From NCBI RefSeq assembly GCF_001730285.1, contig NZ_MIJZ01000001.1, positions 310,001 through 374,000 of the forward strand: DNA of 64,000 bases, written 5' to 3'. The stretch is from Enterococcus ureasiticus (GTDB lineage: Bacteria; Bacillota; Bacilli; Lactobacillales; Enterococcaceae). The translations under genes and the position numbers were made by a program. This document shows, in pieces, positions 16,607 through 25,574 of this stretch; within the stretch, counting starts at the first letter, position 1; the number at the start of each line of letters is the position of its first letter. The notes under the pieces are model-generated. The model was given only the letters and a program-made list of their open reading frames with translations, did no database searches and had not been told where the DNA came from.

Positions 16607-19195
16607 ATGAAAAAAATGCTTCAATGGATCAAAGATCATCTCAGTTACTTTAAAACCATCTTTATATTTTCAGTTGTAATCATTGTTTTTCGAGAATTAC
16701 TGTCTATTAGTAAAACAATTTCTTTCGAACAGCTCGCAGATATTTTTCAAGATATTGCTATTTGGAAAATCGGTTTAATGTTTTTGATTGGACTAATTGC
16801 TGTCTTTCCAATGATTGGGTATGATGTGATTCTCAACAAAATTTTGAAACAAAAACCAAAAAAATCGTTTCTCATTGAAAGCAGCTGGATGATCAATACG
16901 ATCAATAATATTGCTGGATTTGGCGGTTTAGTCAGTATTGGATTGCGCTCAGAGTTCTATGGAAAAGAAAAAGATGGCAAAATGGTTGTTCGAGCGCTTT
17001 CGAAAATTCTGATTTTTCTCATGTCTGGTTTGTCTATCTATAGTCTTATCGCCTTTTTCCTAGTTATGTTTGGCCATACAAATGATTACTTACAACAGTA
17101 TTGGATTTGGTTGATAGGCGGCGGCTTGTACTTCCCTGTCGTTTTGATCACAAGTTGGATCAAAAAGGATGAATATATCGGAGATATTGATAATCAAACG
17201 CGTTTTGGTCTTATTTTAACTTCCTTTTTAGAATGGACAGGCGTTTTGGGCAGCTTTTTACTGATCGGTATGCTAATGGGTGTTGAGATGAATCCAGTGC
17301 AAGTCCTTCCTCTTTTCATCGCGGCTTCAGTAATTGGGATCGTTTCTATGATTCCTGGTGAATTGGGTAGTTTTGATATTATGATGATCATCGGTTTATC
17401 TGCTTTAGGAATCAATCGAGAAGTTGTCGTAGCATGGATCTTGCTTTATCGTCTATTTTATTACATTGTACCGTTCATTATTGGTGCTGTTTTCTTTGTG
17501 AAAAATCTAAGCCACAGTTTAAATTCTCGCTATTCCGGTATTCCAAGAGAATTAACAACAGACCTAGCGCATAAATTCGTTGTTTTCCTTATGTACTTTT
17601 CCGGGATTATGATCGTTCTCTCTGCTACGATTCCAGAAGCATTTAGCCAATTTGACTGGTTAAAAAAATTAAACCCGCTTTCGTTTCACATTATCACGCA
17701 ACTACCTGCTATATTATTAGGCTTTTTATTACTGATAATGGGGCGTGGTGTTGCTGCTAGAGTCAAACGTGCCTATTTACCAACAATTGGTTTGATTCTG
17801 ATAACTTTAATTTATACATTTATCAAAGATTTCAGCTGGGGTATCATTATTTTTCTTGGTTTTCTACTGATAATTATTGTTTTCTCAAAAAGAGAACTTT
17901 TCAGAGAACAATTAGTCTACTCTTGGGAAATGATTACCGTTGACGGGATTATTTTTCTAGCTTTAACTATCTTATATGTTGTGATCGGTGTTTATAATTT
18001 ACCGACTTTTCCTCACAGAAACCACCACTTTATTTCATTCTTTTTCTTTCCATCAGAGAAAATTTGGTTATCTGGGTTTATGGGTATTTTATTAGTAACA
18101 CTATTTAGTTATTTGTTCATCCGATATCTCGAAGGCAAACGCTACAAAATGGGGACTAAATTAGATGAAAGTCGTGCCCTTACCCTGTTAAACACTTATG
18201 GTGGAAATACAGATAGCCAGCTGATTTTTCTTGAAGATAAAGACATGTTTATCTATACGGATCAAAATGGTGAAGATACAGTATTATTGCAATTTAAAAC
18301 GCTGAACAATAAGTGTATCGTCATGGGAGATCCTTCTGGAAAAAAAGAAGACTTTTCTGTCGCTATGGAGCAGTTCATTAATGAAGCTGACCGCTGGGGT
18401 TATCTTCCTGTTTTCTATGAAGCTTCTGAAGAAATTGTCATGTTTTTACATGAATTTGGGTATGATTTTATCAAAATGGGGGAAGAAGCGCATGTAGACT
18501 TGCCAAACTTCACTCTATCTGGAAAGAAAATGAAAAGCCAACGAGCTGTTATGAATCGATTTACAAAAGAAAATTACCGATTTGAAGTGCTTCAGCCCCC
18601 TTTTTCAAAAGATTTAATGCAAGAGCTGAGAAAAGTTTCTGATGAATGGTTAGGTAGCCGAAAAGAAAAAGGTTTTTCGTTGGGATTCTTTTCTGAAAGT
18701 TATTTGCAACGAGGAAAAATAGCTGTTGCAAAAAATCAAGAGGATCGAATTGTCGCTTTTGCAAATATTATTCCGACCTACACCAAAGAAGAAGGTACGA
18801 TCGACTTAATGAGATACAGTAAAGAAGCCCCATCTGGTGTGATGGATTACTTGTTTATTTCATTATTCAACTATATGAACGATGAAGGTTTTACTTACTT
18901 TAATCTTGGTATGGCCCCATTATCGAATGTTGGGAAGTCTAAAAAAAGTTTCATTCAAGAACGAATTGCTTATCTAGTCTACGAATTCGGTTCACGTTTC
19001 TATTCTTTCCAAGGACTGCGTGATTACAAAGATAAATATGCTGCTGAATGGGTATCTAGGTACACCTTATACTCCAGAAATAGTTTTATTGCTTATGTAA
19101 TGATTGCATTATTGATCATAGATAATGCCCCAGTTGAAAAACAAAAGAAAATGCACGGTGTTCGTCGTATTCTTAGAAATAGATATCAACGATAA
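16607..19195 (+). CDS. mprF: Phosphatidylglycerol lysyltransferase/flippase MprF
   Basis: 862-residue bifunctional membrane protein. The N-terminal flippase (about residues 1-510) contains some 14 hydrophobic helices, with AGFGGLVSIGLRSEFYGKE and PGELGSFDIMMIIGLSALG. The C-terminal cytoplasmic aminoacyl-transferase domain (about 530-862, DUF2156, GNAT-like) includes VMGDPSGKKEDF, FYEASEEI and FNLGMAPLSNVG. It transfers amino acids from charged tRNA to phosphatidylglycerol and flips the product outward, lowering the negative surface charge and giving resistance to cationic peptides. Length matches full MprF. It follows the hydrolase after 10 bases and ends at a strong terminator. Confidence 0.95.
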   Translation: MKKMLQWIKDHLSYFKTIFIFSVVIIVFRELLSISKTISFEQLADIFQDIAIWKIGLMFLIGLIAVFPMIGYDVILNKILKQKPKKSFLIESSWMINTINNIAGFGGLVSIGLRSEFYGKEKDGKMVVRALSKILIFLMSGLSIYSLIAFFLVMFGHTNDYLQQYWIWLIGGGLYFPVVLITSWIKKDEYIGDIDNQTRFGLILTSFLEWTGVLGSFLLIGMLMGVEMNPVQVLPLFIAASVIGIVSMIPGELGSFDIMMIIGLSALGINREVVVAWILLYRLFYYIVPFIIGAVFFVKNLSHSLNSRYSGIPRELTTDLAHKFVVFLMYFSGIMIVLSATIPEAFSQFDWLKKLNPLSFHIITQLPAILLGFLLLIMGRGVAARVKRAYLPTIGLILITLIYTFIKDFSWGIIIFLGFLLIIIVFSKRELFREQLVYSWEMITVDGIIFLALTILYVVIGVYNLPTFPHRNHHFISFFFFPSEKIWLSGFMGILLVTLFSYLFIRYLEGKRYKMGTKLDESRALTLLNTYGGNTDSQLIFLEDKDMFIYTDQNGEDTVLLQFKTLNNKCIVMGDPSGKKEDFSVAMEQFINEADRWGYLPVFYEASEEIVMFLHEFGYDFIKMGEEAHVDLPNFTLSGKKMKSQRAVMNRFTKENYRFEVLQPPFSKDLMQELRKVSDEWLGSRKEKGFSLGFFSESYLQRGKIAVAKNQEDRIVAFANIIPTYTKEEGTIDLMRYSKEAPSGVMDYLFISLFNYMNDEGFTYFNLGMAPLSNVGKSKKSFIQERIAYLVYEFGSRFYSFQGLRDYKDKYAAEWVSRYTLYSRNSFIAYVMIALLIIDNAPVEKQKKMHGVRRILRNRYQR

Positions 19196-19199
19196 GACA

Positions 19200-19238
19200 A
19201 TAAAAGGAGAGCTTGATTCACTTCAGCTCTCCTTTTAT
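19200..19238. terminator. Bidirectional terminator between mprF and phzF-like gene
   Basis: Arms 19200-19213 (ATAAAAGGAGAGCT) and 19225-19238 pair perfectly over 14 bases. The right arm covers the stop codon of the phzF-like gene. Confidence 0.85.
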
Positions 19239-20107
19239 TTTGTCATTATTTCAAATTCGCCATTAAAACATGCAGTTCCTGAAATACTGACTTGGTGTGA
19301 TCCTTTGATATCTCTTGTGACATGGACGGAAACTGTTCCTTCACTTTGAACATGTTGACCTTGAGAAACACTGATTTCTTTATCCTCATCCAGCGTATAA
19401 ATATGATTTAACGAATAAGCGCCCATTACTCCTGAAGCTGTCCCTGTGACTGAGTCTTCTGTCGTTCCAGAAAATGGAGAAGAAAAGTGCCGTGCTATGA
19501 AAGTCCCATCTTTTTCAGAGATAAGCGCAAAAGGATGTATGGATGATCTAGGTATCTCTTTTAAAATATCTGGAAAAACCTCTGGATTTGGCTTCATTTT
19601 ATCTAGAACCGCTGGAGTGACCACTGGTATGAGCAATGTCCATGATCCTGTATTGCCATATTGGATTGGCAAATTTTGATGGAGGTCTTCCATTTGGATT
19701 CCCAGACTTTGACAAAGAGCTGCCTTGTCCCCTTTAAATTCGATAAACTTTGGTTCCGCTTGTTTCATGATGATTCTTTGTGTCTTATCTTCATATGTAA
19801 TTGGCAGAATACCTGCATCCGTTTCAATTTCTAGTTGGCAGTCTCCTTTTCCATTAAACAAAGCAAATATGGCTCCAATGGTTGCATGTCCGCAAAGTGG
19901 CGTTTCATGACCAGGTGTAAAATACCTTAATTTAACAGCCGCTGTATCACTTTTACAAACAAAAACAGTCTCATTGAAGCCTACTTTCTTAGCAATTTCT
20001 TGCATTTTTTCTGAAGTATATCGATCGCCATCCAACACAACACCTGCTGGATTTCCTTGTCCAAAAATTTGTGTAAAAGCATCTACTCTTAAAACAGTAC
20101 AGCTCAT
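19235..20107 (-). CDS. PhzF family isomerase-like protein
   Basis: 290-residue member of the PhzF / diaminopimelate-epimerase-like fold family. Conserved blocks are VDAFTQIFGQGNPAGVVL, the catalytic Glu in KVGFNETVFV, ETPLCGHATIGA and the C-terminal GTASGVMGAY, in two similar half-domains. The start at 20107 (MSCTVLRVDAF) has GGGAGGTAGG upstream; a longer frame to 20152 lacks family similarity. No phenazine genes are near, and PhzF homologues in Firmicutes mostly have unknown substrates. It is monocistronic between terminators. Confidence 0.9.
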   Translation of the reverse strand: MSCTVLRVDAFTQIFGQGNPAGVVLDGDRYTSEKMQEIAKKVGFNETVFVCKSDTAAVKLRYFTPGHETPLCGHATIGAIFALFNGKGDCQLEIETDAGILPITYEDKTQRIIMKQAEPKFIEFKGDKAALCQSLGIQMEDLHQNLPIQYGNTGSWTLLIPVVTPAVLDKMKPNPEVFPDILKEIPRSSIHPFALISEKDGTFIARHFSSPFSGTTEDSVTGTASGVMGAYSLNHIYTLDEDKEISVSQGQHVQSEGTVSVHVTRDIKGSHQVSISGTACFNGEFEIMTK

Positions 20108-20178
20108 TTTTCCTACCTCCCACTCTTTTTTTAAAATTATAGCATAGATCAATTATCGGTAGAGTATATTTTCGAAAT

Positions 20179-20219
20179 AAAAAAGAATCTCTGATCAAGA
20201 TCATCAAAGATTCTTTTTT
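20179..20219. terminator. Terminator of tuf
   Basis: AAAAAAGAATCT (20179-20190) and AGATTCTTTTTT (20208-20219) with an inner TGATC/GATCA stem, starting 3 bases after the tuf stop codon on the minus strand. Confidence 0.88.
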
Positions 20220-20222
20220 TGG

Positions 20223-21410
20223 CTATTTTTCTATTTCAGTAACGATTCCAGATCCAACGGTCCGTCCACCTTCACGAATAGAGAAGGTAGTACCTTGTTC
20301 CACTGCGATCGGATGGATCAATTCAACATCGATTGTCACATTGTCTCCCGGCATTACCATTTCAATGCCTTCTGGTAATTCTACTACTCCTGTTACATCC
20401 GTTGTTCGGAAATAAAATTGTGGGCGATAATTTGTGAAAAATGGTGTATGTCGTCCACCTTCTTCTTTTGTTAATACATAAACTTCAGCAATAAATTTTG
20501 TATGGGGTGTGATTGAACCCGGTTTTGCAATGACTTGTCCGCGTTCAATTTCATCACGAGTAATCCCTCTTAAAAGAACGCCGACATTATCTCCTGCTTC
20601 ACCATAGTCTAACGTTTTACGGAACATTTCAATTCCTGTTACCACAGCTTTTTGTGTATCAGGTTTAATACCGACAATCTCGATTTCATCACCAACGCTT
20701 ACTTTCCCACGATCGATACGACCAGATGCAACTGTACCACGACCAGTGATTGAAAAAACATCTTCGACTGGTAATAACAATGGTTTATCTGTATCCCTTT
20801 CCGGTGTTGGGATATACTCATCCACCGTATCCATTAATTCCATGATTGCAGCTTCAGCGGCAGGATCACCTTGTAATGCTTTTAAAGCAGAACCTTTAAT
20901 GATTGGAGTAGTGTCTCCTGGGAAATTATATTCATTTAACAATTCACGAACTTCCATTTCAACAAGATCGATCAATTCTTCATCATCTACTAAATCTATT
21001 TTATTAAGAAAAACAATTAAATATTTAACGCCTACTTGACGAGACAATAAGATATGTTCTCTTGTTTGCGGCATAGGTCCGTCTGTTGCTGATACTACTA
21101 AGATCGCGCCATCCATTTGTGCTGCACCTGTGATCATGTTTTTAACATAATCTGCGTGTCCTGGTGCATCGATATGAGCATAGTGACGTGCTTCGGTTTC
21201 ATATTCTACATGTGATGTATTGATTGTAATCCCACGTTCACGTTCTTCTGGTGCTGCATCAATACTAGCATAGTCTTGCGGGTTTGCTAGGCCTTTTTTC
21301 CCTAATACTGTTGTGATTGCAGCGGTCAATGTTGTTTTTCCGTGATCGACATGTCCGATTGTGCCGATATTTACATGTGGTTTACTTCTGTCATAATGTT
21401 GTTTTGCCAT
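20223..21410 (-). CDS. tufB: Elongation factor Tu, streptococcal-type extra copy (tufB-like)
   Basis: 395-residue GTPase that delivers aminoacyl-tRNA to the ribosome. Domain I shows [13 protein letters not shown], the switch region [26 protein letters not shown], and NKIDLVDD with SALKAL. Domains II and III are complete. Several stretches ([71 protein letters not shown]) match streptococcal EF-Tu better than the canonical enterococcal protein I recall. The gene stands alone, not in the str operon with rpsL, rpsG and fusA. Several enterococci carry a second, horizontally acquired tufB, and this gene fits it. Confidence 0.92.
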   Translation of the reverse strand: MAKQHYDRSKPHVNIGTIGHVDHGKTTLTAAITTVLGKKGLANPQDYASIDAAPEERERGITINTSHVEYETEARHYAHIDAPGHADYVKNMITGAAQMDGAILVVSATDGPMPQTREHILLSRQVGVKYLIVFLNKIDLVDDEELIDLVEMEVRELLNEYNFPGDTTPIIKGSALKALQGDPAAEAAIMELMDTVDEYIPTPERDTDKPLLLPVEDVFSITGRGTVASGRIDRGKVSVGDEIEIVGIKPDTQKAVVTGIEMFRKTLDYGEAGDNVGVLLRGITRDEIERGQVIAKPGSITPHTKFIAEVYVLTKEEGGRHTPFFTNYRPQFYFRTTDVTGVVELPEGIEMVMPGDNVTIDVELIHPIAVEQGTTFSIREGGRTVGSGIVTEIEK

Positions 21411-21488
21411 TTTACAAACCTCCTATTTTGTTTAAAGGTTCAGTAAAAAGTCTGGTTTTTATTGACCATCTCTGACCTTTATAGTGTT

Positions 21489-21516
21489 ATTATATACCTT
21501 TTATTAATAACTACAA
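21489..21516 (-). promoter_or_regulatory. Promoter of tuf
   Basis: Minus-strand TTGTAG (21511-21516), 16-base spacer, perfect TATAAT (21489-21494). A strong AGGAGG ribosome binding site follows about 70 bases later. Confidence 0.65.
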
Positions 21517-21560
21517 CTTTTTTGCTTACTAATTATAAGTAAAAAGAAAACATGGAGAAT

Positions 21561-21595
21561 AAAAAAAGGAAGGACAGATTTCTTCTAGTCCTCCC
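21561..21595 (-). terminator. Terminator of the small-gene cluster
   Basis: GGGAGGAC (21588-21595) pairs with GTCCTTCC (21568-21575) and is followed on the minus strand by seven T, 24 bases after the last small gene. Confidence 0.8.
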
Positions 21596-21619
21596 GAATG
21601 TTGCCATTACTATACTTAC

Positions 21620-21781
21620 TCACTTTTTGTAAAACTGATCCATCTTCTGTTCAACAGCTTCCCCGCATTCATTTGCAAATTCCGCTGATAGTCGACGAAG
21701 TTCTATTGCATCGTCTAATGAAAGATCTTCTGTTTGAAACTGTTGGATAAGGCCCAACAATCTTTCTGTATTTTCGTTCAT
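21620..21781 (-). CDS. Small protein of unknown function (53 residues)
   Basis: Start ATG at 21781 with AAAGGTGG about 9 bases upstream. An alternative ATG at 21808 would overlap the previous gene by 14 bases and give 62 residues. The sequence is helical and acidic, with LSLDDAIELRRLSAEFANEC, which faintly recalls the LSLEEAL pattern of exonuclease VII small subunits. There is no xseA nearby and the match is too weak for a name. Probably cotranscribed with the two small reading frames upstream; a terminator follows. Confidence 0.6.
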   Translation of the reverse strand: MNENTERLLGLIQQFQTEDLSLDDAIELRRLSAEFANECGEAVEQKMDQFYKK

Positions 21782-21794
21782 ACTATTACCACCT

Positions 21795-22151
21795 TTATTC
21801 TCCATCAATCACTTGCTCATATACTTTTTCATCATAAACCGTTAGGATGAATTGTTCCTTATATGACTTTGTTGCTTCCTTTATTGACTCTATCAAATGA
21901 GATTCACAATCAATATAAAGAATGACTGCTTCAAATCGATCCTTTGTCTCTTTTAAAAAACGTGTTAAATCGTCAAGTGTTTTGTGTTTTGTCATTGTTT
22001 CATAGGTAGGCATTTGTTTTGCTCGAATAAAATTATGTGGAATTTCTCCATGATATCCAACGATTGCAACTTTCTTCCCTGTGTGATCTTTTTTTACTAA
22101 TTCCCAAACTTTTTCGATTTTTCTTGGATTGTTCCCTTTAATAATAATCAT
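21795..22151 (-). CDS. Hypothetical protein (118 residues)
   Basis: Begins MIIIKGNNPRKIEKV, with AAGGAGCAGAATTAA ahead of the start. The alternation of beta segments (KKVAIVGYHGE, FEAVILYIDCES, EQFILTVYDE) and helices suggests a small alpha/beta fold. No membrane segment, no metal motif, no recognisable family. It sits between a 22-codon reading frame and the 53-residue gene on the same strand, apparently one transcript. Confidence 0.65.
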   Translation of the reverse strand: MIIIKGNNPRKIEKVWELVKKDHTGKKVAIVGYHGEIPHNFIRAKQMPTYETMTKHKTLDDLTRFLKETKDRFEAVILYIDCESHLIESIKEATKSYKEQFILTVYDEKVYEQVIDGE

Positions 22152-22180
22152 TTAATTCTGCTCCTTCATCTTCATCATAT

Positions 22181-22249
22181 TTACCCAATATGACACAAAG
22201 AAACCGTATGATCATCAACTGGCACTTCTTTGTGTCCAGCGTTATTCAT
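22181..22249 (-). CDS. Possible small open reading frame (22 residues)
   Basis: ATG at 22249 preceded by TTTAGGAGGAGATTATCTTGC, one of the strongest ribosome binding sites here. It encodes MNNAGHKEVPVDDHTVSLCH plus two residues and ends 29 bases before the next start. It may be a real small protein or a leader peptide coupled to the downstream gene. Only the strong ribosome binding site supports it. Confidence 0.4.
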   Translation of the reverse strand: MNNAGHKEVPVDDHTVSLCHIG

Positions 22250-22390
22250 GCAAGATAATCTCCTCCTAAATTTAAAAGCTGAAAGAGCTTGTTCGGCCTT
22301 TTTTCCGAATCAATAGCCCAAAAAGCTAGATAACATAAAACAATAACAATCTAACCATATCATAGAAAAAAAATATTGCAACCATAGAAA

Positions 22391-22425
22391 AAAACTATCC
22401 GAGAACTTTTCTCAGATAGTTTTTA
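22391..22425 (-). terminator. Terminator of glcT-ptsG
   Basis: Arms 22391-22405 and 22409-22423 pair over about 14 of 15 bases with A/T tracts at both ends. It starts 6 bases after the ptsG stop. Confidence 0.88.
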
Positions 22426-22430
22426 CTTAT

Positions 22431-24413
22431 TTATTTTACAATTACTTTACCAATTGAATCATTAGCAGAAACTGTTTTGTTTGCTTTTGTTAAATCATAG
22501 TTTTCAACAATATCTTGATTTGTAAAGACCACAATCAAATCAGATTTTTTACCAGCAGTTTCTAACGCCGCTAAATCGATTGTTGCAACTTTATCACCTT
22601 GTTTCAAGACTTGACCTTCTTCAACGTGTAAAGTAAATGGAGCACCTTTTAGCTCAACTGTGTCTAATCCCATGTGCAACAATACTTCAATACCAGAATC
22701 TGTTTGGATCCCTAACGCATGTTTTGTTGGGAAAATACTTGTGATTTTACCTGCAACAGGAGTTGATACTTCACCATCTGTTGGGATAACAGCAAAACCA
22801 TCACCCATCATTTTTGCTGAGAAGACATCATCTTGTACTTCTGAAATTGGAATAACTTTTCCGTTTGCAACAGCGTAGATTTCAGTGTCTTTTGCAGTTG
22901 CTTTTGGTGCTTCTGGTTTTACTTCAGGCTTTTTTACAGTTCCCCCTGAAACCGGTGCTGCACCATTACGGATTTTATTCATTTCGTCCGCTACGAATTG
23001 AACTTCTGTTCCAACAATAACTTGAATGTTCGTGTCATCGATCACTTTCACACCTGGTACACCGGTTGCTTTGATTTTTGCTTGATCGACTTTGCTTGTA
23101 TCGTCAACTGTTAAACGTAAACGAGTTGTACAGTTATCGATTGAAGTAACGTTAGCATCTCCGCCAAGCCCTTGATAAATTTTGCTTGCTAAAACTGCAA
23201 ATCTGTTATCACCAGTCGTATCGATATCTGGTGTTTCTTCGCCTTCGCCCTCTTCACGACCAGGAGTCATCAAATTGAATTTTTTGATTGCGAAATCAAA
23301 TACGAAGAAGTAAAGAACTGCCATAACTAATCCTTGAACAATCAACATATACGGTTGGTTGGCAATTGGATTACGTAAGCTTAAAACAAAATCGACTAAA
23401 CCAGCACTGAAAGCGAAACCTGCTGTCCAGTGGAAGAATGCAGAAATAAATAATGAAATTCCTGTCAAAATAGCATGTAAAACATATAAAGGCCATGCAA
23501 CAAACATAAATGAGAATTCTAATGGCTCAGTAATACCAGTAAAGAATGAAGCAAACGCTGCTGCAATCATCAATGAAGCAGTTGCTTTTTTCTTTTCAGG
23601 ACGAGCATTACGATAAATTGCATAAGCACCAGCTGGTAAACCAAACATCATCATTGGGAAGAAACCAGCTTGATACATACCAGTGATCCCTTTTTCACCA
23701 GTACCAGATAAGAAATTACCAATATCATTGATACCAGCTACGTCAAACCAGAATACTGAGTTTAACGCGTGGTGTAACCCTGTTGGAATCAACAGACGGT
23801 TGAAGAATCCGTAAAGCCCAGCACCAACAGCACCTAATTTTGAAATAGACTCACCAAAAGTAACTAATCCAGAGAATACCACTGGCCATACGAAGAATAA
23901 TACACCAGAAGCCACTAACATTGCTAAAGCAGTCATAATCGGTACTAGACGCTTACCACTAAAGAAGGATAACGCCATTGGTAATTTCACCTGACTAAAT
24001 CGATTGTACATTGAAGCCGCAATCAATCCAGATAAAATCCCGATAAATGCATTACCGATTTTAGCAAAAGAAGGATCCACTTGATCTACAGGAATACCCT
24101 TCATTGCACCTACTGTTGCAGTTGAAAGCAACGTTGTTACTACTAAGAAGGCAACTAAACCACTAAGAGCAGCTGCACCATCTTTATCTTTAGACATACC
24201 TAGTGCTAAACCTACTGCAAATAAAACTGGCAAGTTATCAATAATCGCGCCACCTGCTTTAACTAAAAAGACAGATAGAAAATTTGGATCCCCTAAACCA
24301 GTCATTACGTTAGGATCAATCCAATACCCAATACCCATTAAAATTGCTGCAGCTGGTAATACCGCTACAGGAAGCATCAATGAGCGTCCCATTCTTTGCA
24401 TATATGCTTTCAT
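22431..24413 (-). CDS. ptsG: Glucose-type PTS transporter, EIICBA
   Basis: 660-residue fused phosphotransferase permease. EIIC (about 1-385) has about ten membrane segments and the glucose-family start MQRMGRSLMLPVAVLPAAAI. EIIB (about 410-485) has the phosphocysteine in SIDNCTTRLRLTV. EIIA (about 520-660) has the phospho-His in GIEVLLHMGLDTVELKG. It imports and phosphorylates glucose or a closely related sugar. It follows the GlcT-type antiterminator gene after 20 bases and should be cotranscribed with it and controlled by the RAT/terminator upstream. A maltose or N-acetylglucosamine specificity is less likely but not excluded. Confidence 0.93.
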   Translation of the reverse strand: MKAYMQRMGRSLMLPVAVLPAAAILMGIGYWIDPNVMTGLGDPNFLSVFLVKAGGAIIDNLPVLFAVGLALGMSKDKDGAAALSGLVAFLVVTTLLSTATVGAMKGIPVDQVDPSFAKIGNAFIGILSGLIAASMYNRFSQVKLPMALSFFSGKRLVPIMTALAMLVASGVLFFVWPVVFSGLVTFGESISKLGAVGAGLYGFFNRLLIPTGLHHALNSVFWFDVAGINDIGNFLSGTGEKGITGMYQAGFFPMMMFGLPAGAYAIYRNARPEKKKATASLMIAAAFASFFTGITEPLEFSFMFVAWPLYVLHAILTGISLFISAFFHWTAGFAFSAGLVDFVLSLRNPIANQPYMLIVQGLVMAVLYFFVFDFAIKKFNLMTPGREEGEGEETPDIDTTGDNRFAVLASKIYQGLGGDANVTSIDNCTTRLRLTVDDTSKVDQAKIKATGVPGVKVIDDTNIQVIVGTEVQFVADEMNKIRNGAAPVSGGTVKKPEVKPEAPKATAKDTEIYAVANGKVIPISEVQDDVFSAKMMGDGFAVIPTDGEVSTPVAGKITSIFPTKHALGIQTDSGIEVLLHMGLDTVELKGAPFTLHVEEGQVLKQGDKVATIDLAALETAGKKSDLIVVFTNQDIVENYDLTKANKTVSANDSIGKVIVK

Positions 24414-24433
24414 TTTTGTATCTCCCTTGTCTT

Positions 24434-25267
24434 TTATTTGATCATCTTCAGCCGTTCGATATGAATAGCCAGATAACCTAATTCTTCATTTGGTACTTGG
24501 TAGTGAAAATTTCTCATTAACAAAACTTGAACTTTTTTTGATATTTCGTAACTTTCTGCGTATTTCTTACGTACAACATCTAAAATTTCATCATCCAAAA
24601 CTGCATACTGACTTTGCTGAAAACGGTGAATAAACAAGCGTAGATGATTGACTAGTCGTGAGTAGCTTAAGCTCATCCTTTCATCATGGATATTGATTCC
24701 TAATTCTTGCTCGATCAAATGAATAATTTCTGAAACAATAGTGACTTCACGAATACTTTTACTATTATCCGTTCGTCCGCTGCGAGCACTGTGAATATGG
24801 ATTGCGATGTAACCTGCTTCGTCATAACTAAATGGGATGCCTAACGTTTGCGTCAAATAATCCACTGCCCATTGCGCAATTGAAAACTCTTCAGTATAAA
24901 GAATTTCAATTTCATTCAAAAGCTTATTTCGCACAATGATATTATTTTGGATATTCTCTGCAGCAAATGCAATGTGATCACTCAAACCAATATTGATATG
25001 TTCATTCAATTTTTCACCCAAGATCGTTTCTGCATGGGTAATGATTTCTTCCGTGACAAAAAAATACTTTTCATCGATTTGTGATAATAAAACTTGGAGT
25101 TTTTTCAAGCCTTCAGGTTCCATAACAAACATTCGTTCCACTTGTTGCGGGAATAACAAATCATTTTTCTTTTTGTTAAAGCCCACGCCTTTACCAACTG
25201 CCACTTTTTCCTGCCCAGCATCAATGACAAGCACAGCATTTTGATTAAGCACCTTTTTAATTTTCAT
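24434..25267 (-). CDS. glcT: BglG/GlcT-family transcription antiterminator
   Basis: 278-residue RNA-binding antiterminator. The CAT domain (about 1-55; MKIKKVLNQNAVLVIDAG) binds RAT RNA. Two PTS regulation domains follow (about 65-170 and 175-278) with conserved His residues in SDHIAFAAEN, YIAIHIHSA, LVNHLRLFIHR and YLAIHIERL. The start at 25267 has GAGGAA upstream; the frame extends to 25363 through the leader terminator, so that longer start is not credible. It precedes ptsG and has a RAT/terminator in its own leader, indicating autoregulation plus control of ptsG by glucose flux. Confidence 0.92.
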   Translation of the reverse strand: MKIKKVLNQNAVLVIDAGQEKVAVGKGVGFNKKKNDLLFPQQVERMFVMEPEGLKKLQVLLSQIDEKYFFVTEEIITHAETILGEKLNEHINIGLSDHIAFAAENIQNNIIVRNKLLNEIEILYTEEFSIAQWAVDYLTQTLGIPFSYDEAGYIAIHIHSARSGRTDNSKSIREVTIVSEIIHLIEQELGINIHDERMSLSYSRLVNHLRLFIHRFQQSQYAVLDDEILDVVRKKYAESYEISKKVQVLLMRNFHYQVPNEELGYLAIHIERLKMIK

Positions 25268-25320
25268 AAACATTCCTCTTCTGCAGAAGTAGATTGTCCG
25301 TTTTCCTGCTATAAGACAAC

Positions 25321-25386
25321 AAAAAAAGCATAGAACAATCCCGTCAAAATATGAGTATATCATATTTTAATGAAATTCTTCCATGC
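25321..25386 (-). terminator. Conditional terminator in the glcT leader
   Basis: GCATGGAAGAAT (25375-25386) pairs with ATTGTTCTATGC (25328-25339) at 10 of 12 positions, counting wobble, around a loop that itself folds (AAAATATGA/TCATATTTT). It is followed by seven T on the minus strand. Confidence 0.7.
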
Positions 25387-25405
25387 CTAGTATTATCTAG
25401 TCACA
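25378..25405 (-). promoter_or_regulatory. RAT (ribonucleic antiterminator) for GlcT-type protein
   Basis: Minus-strand GACTAGATAATACTAGGCATG: a small CTAG/CTAG hairpin whose 3' side overlaps the terminator's 5' arm. It resembles the B. subtilis ptsG RAT (ACTGATTCGATCAGGCATG). Confidence 0.7.
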
Positions 25406-25437
25406 TGAAAACGCTATTCATTTTTGTTAACAGTGAC

Positions 25438-25466
25438 AGTTTACAAAGATATAGACCATTTGTCAA
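25438..25466 (-). promoter_or_regulatory. Promoter of glcT-ptsG
   Basis: Minus-strand perfect TTGACA (25461-25466), 17-base spacer, TAAACT (25438-25443). It lies upstream of the RAT. Confidence 0.65.
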
Positions 25467-25527
25467 TCATTTTGATTGATTTTTTTCTTATTTAAACTAA
25501 AATGCTGATGGCTTTCGTTTTAGCAAA

Positions 25528-25570
25528 TAAGAATAGGAGTGTTCTCGCATTGAGAACACTCCTATTCTTA
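25528..25570. terminator. Terminator of rpoE
   Basis: Perfect 19-base arms (25528-25546 and 25552-25570) around a 5-base loop, just after the rpoE stop codon. Confidence 0.85.
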
Positions 25571-25574
25571 AAGT

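Noticed and set aside
25403-25418. Possible catabolite (cre) site TGAATAGCGTTTTCA in the glcT leader
   Set aside because: It has one base too many for the cre spacing; right-aligned it matches only about 11 of 14 positions, not enough to call.
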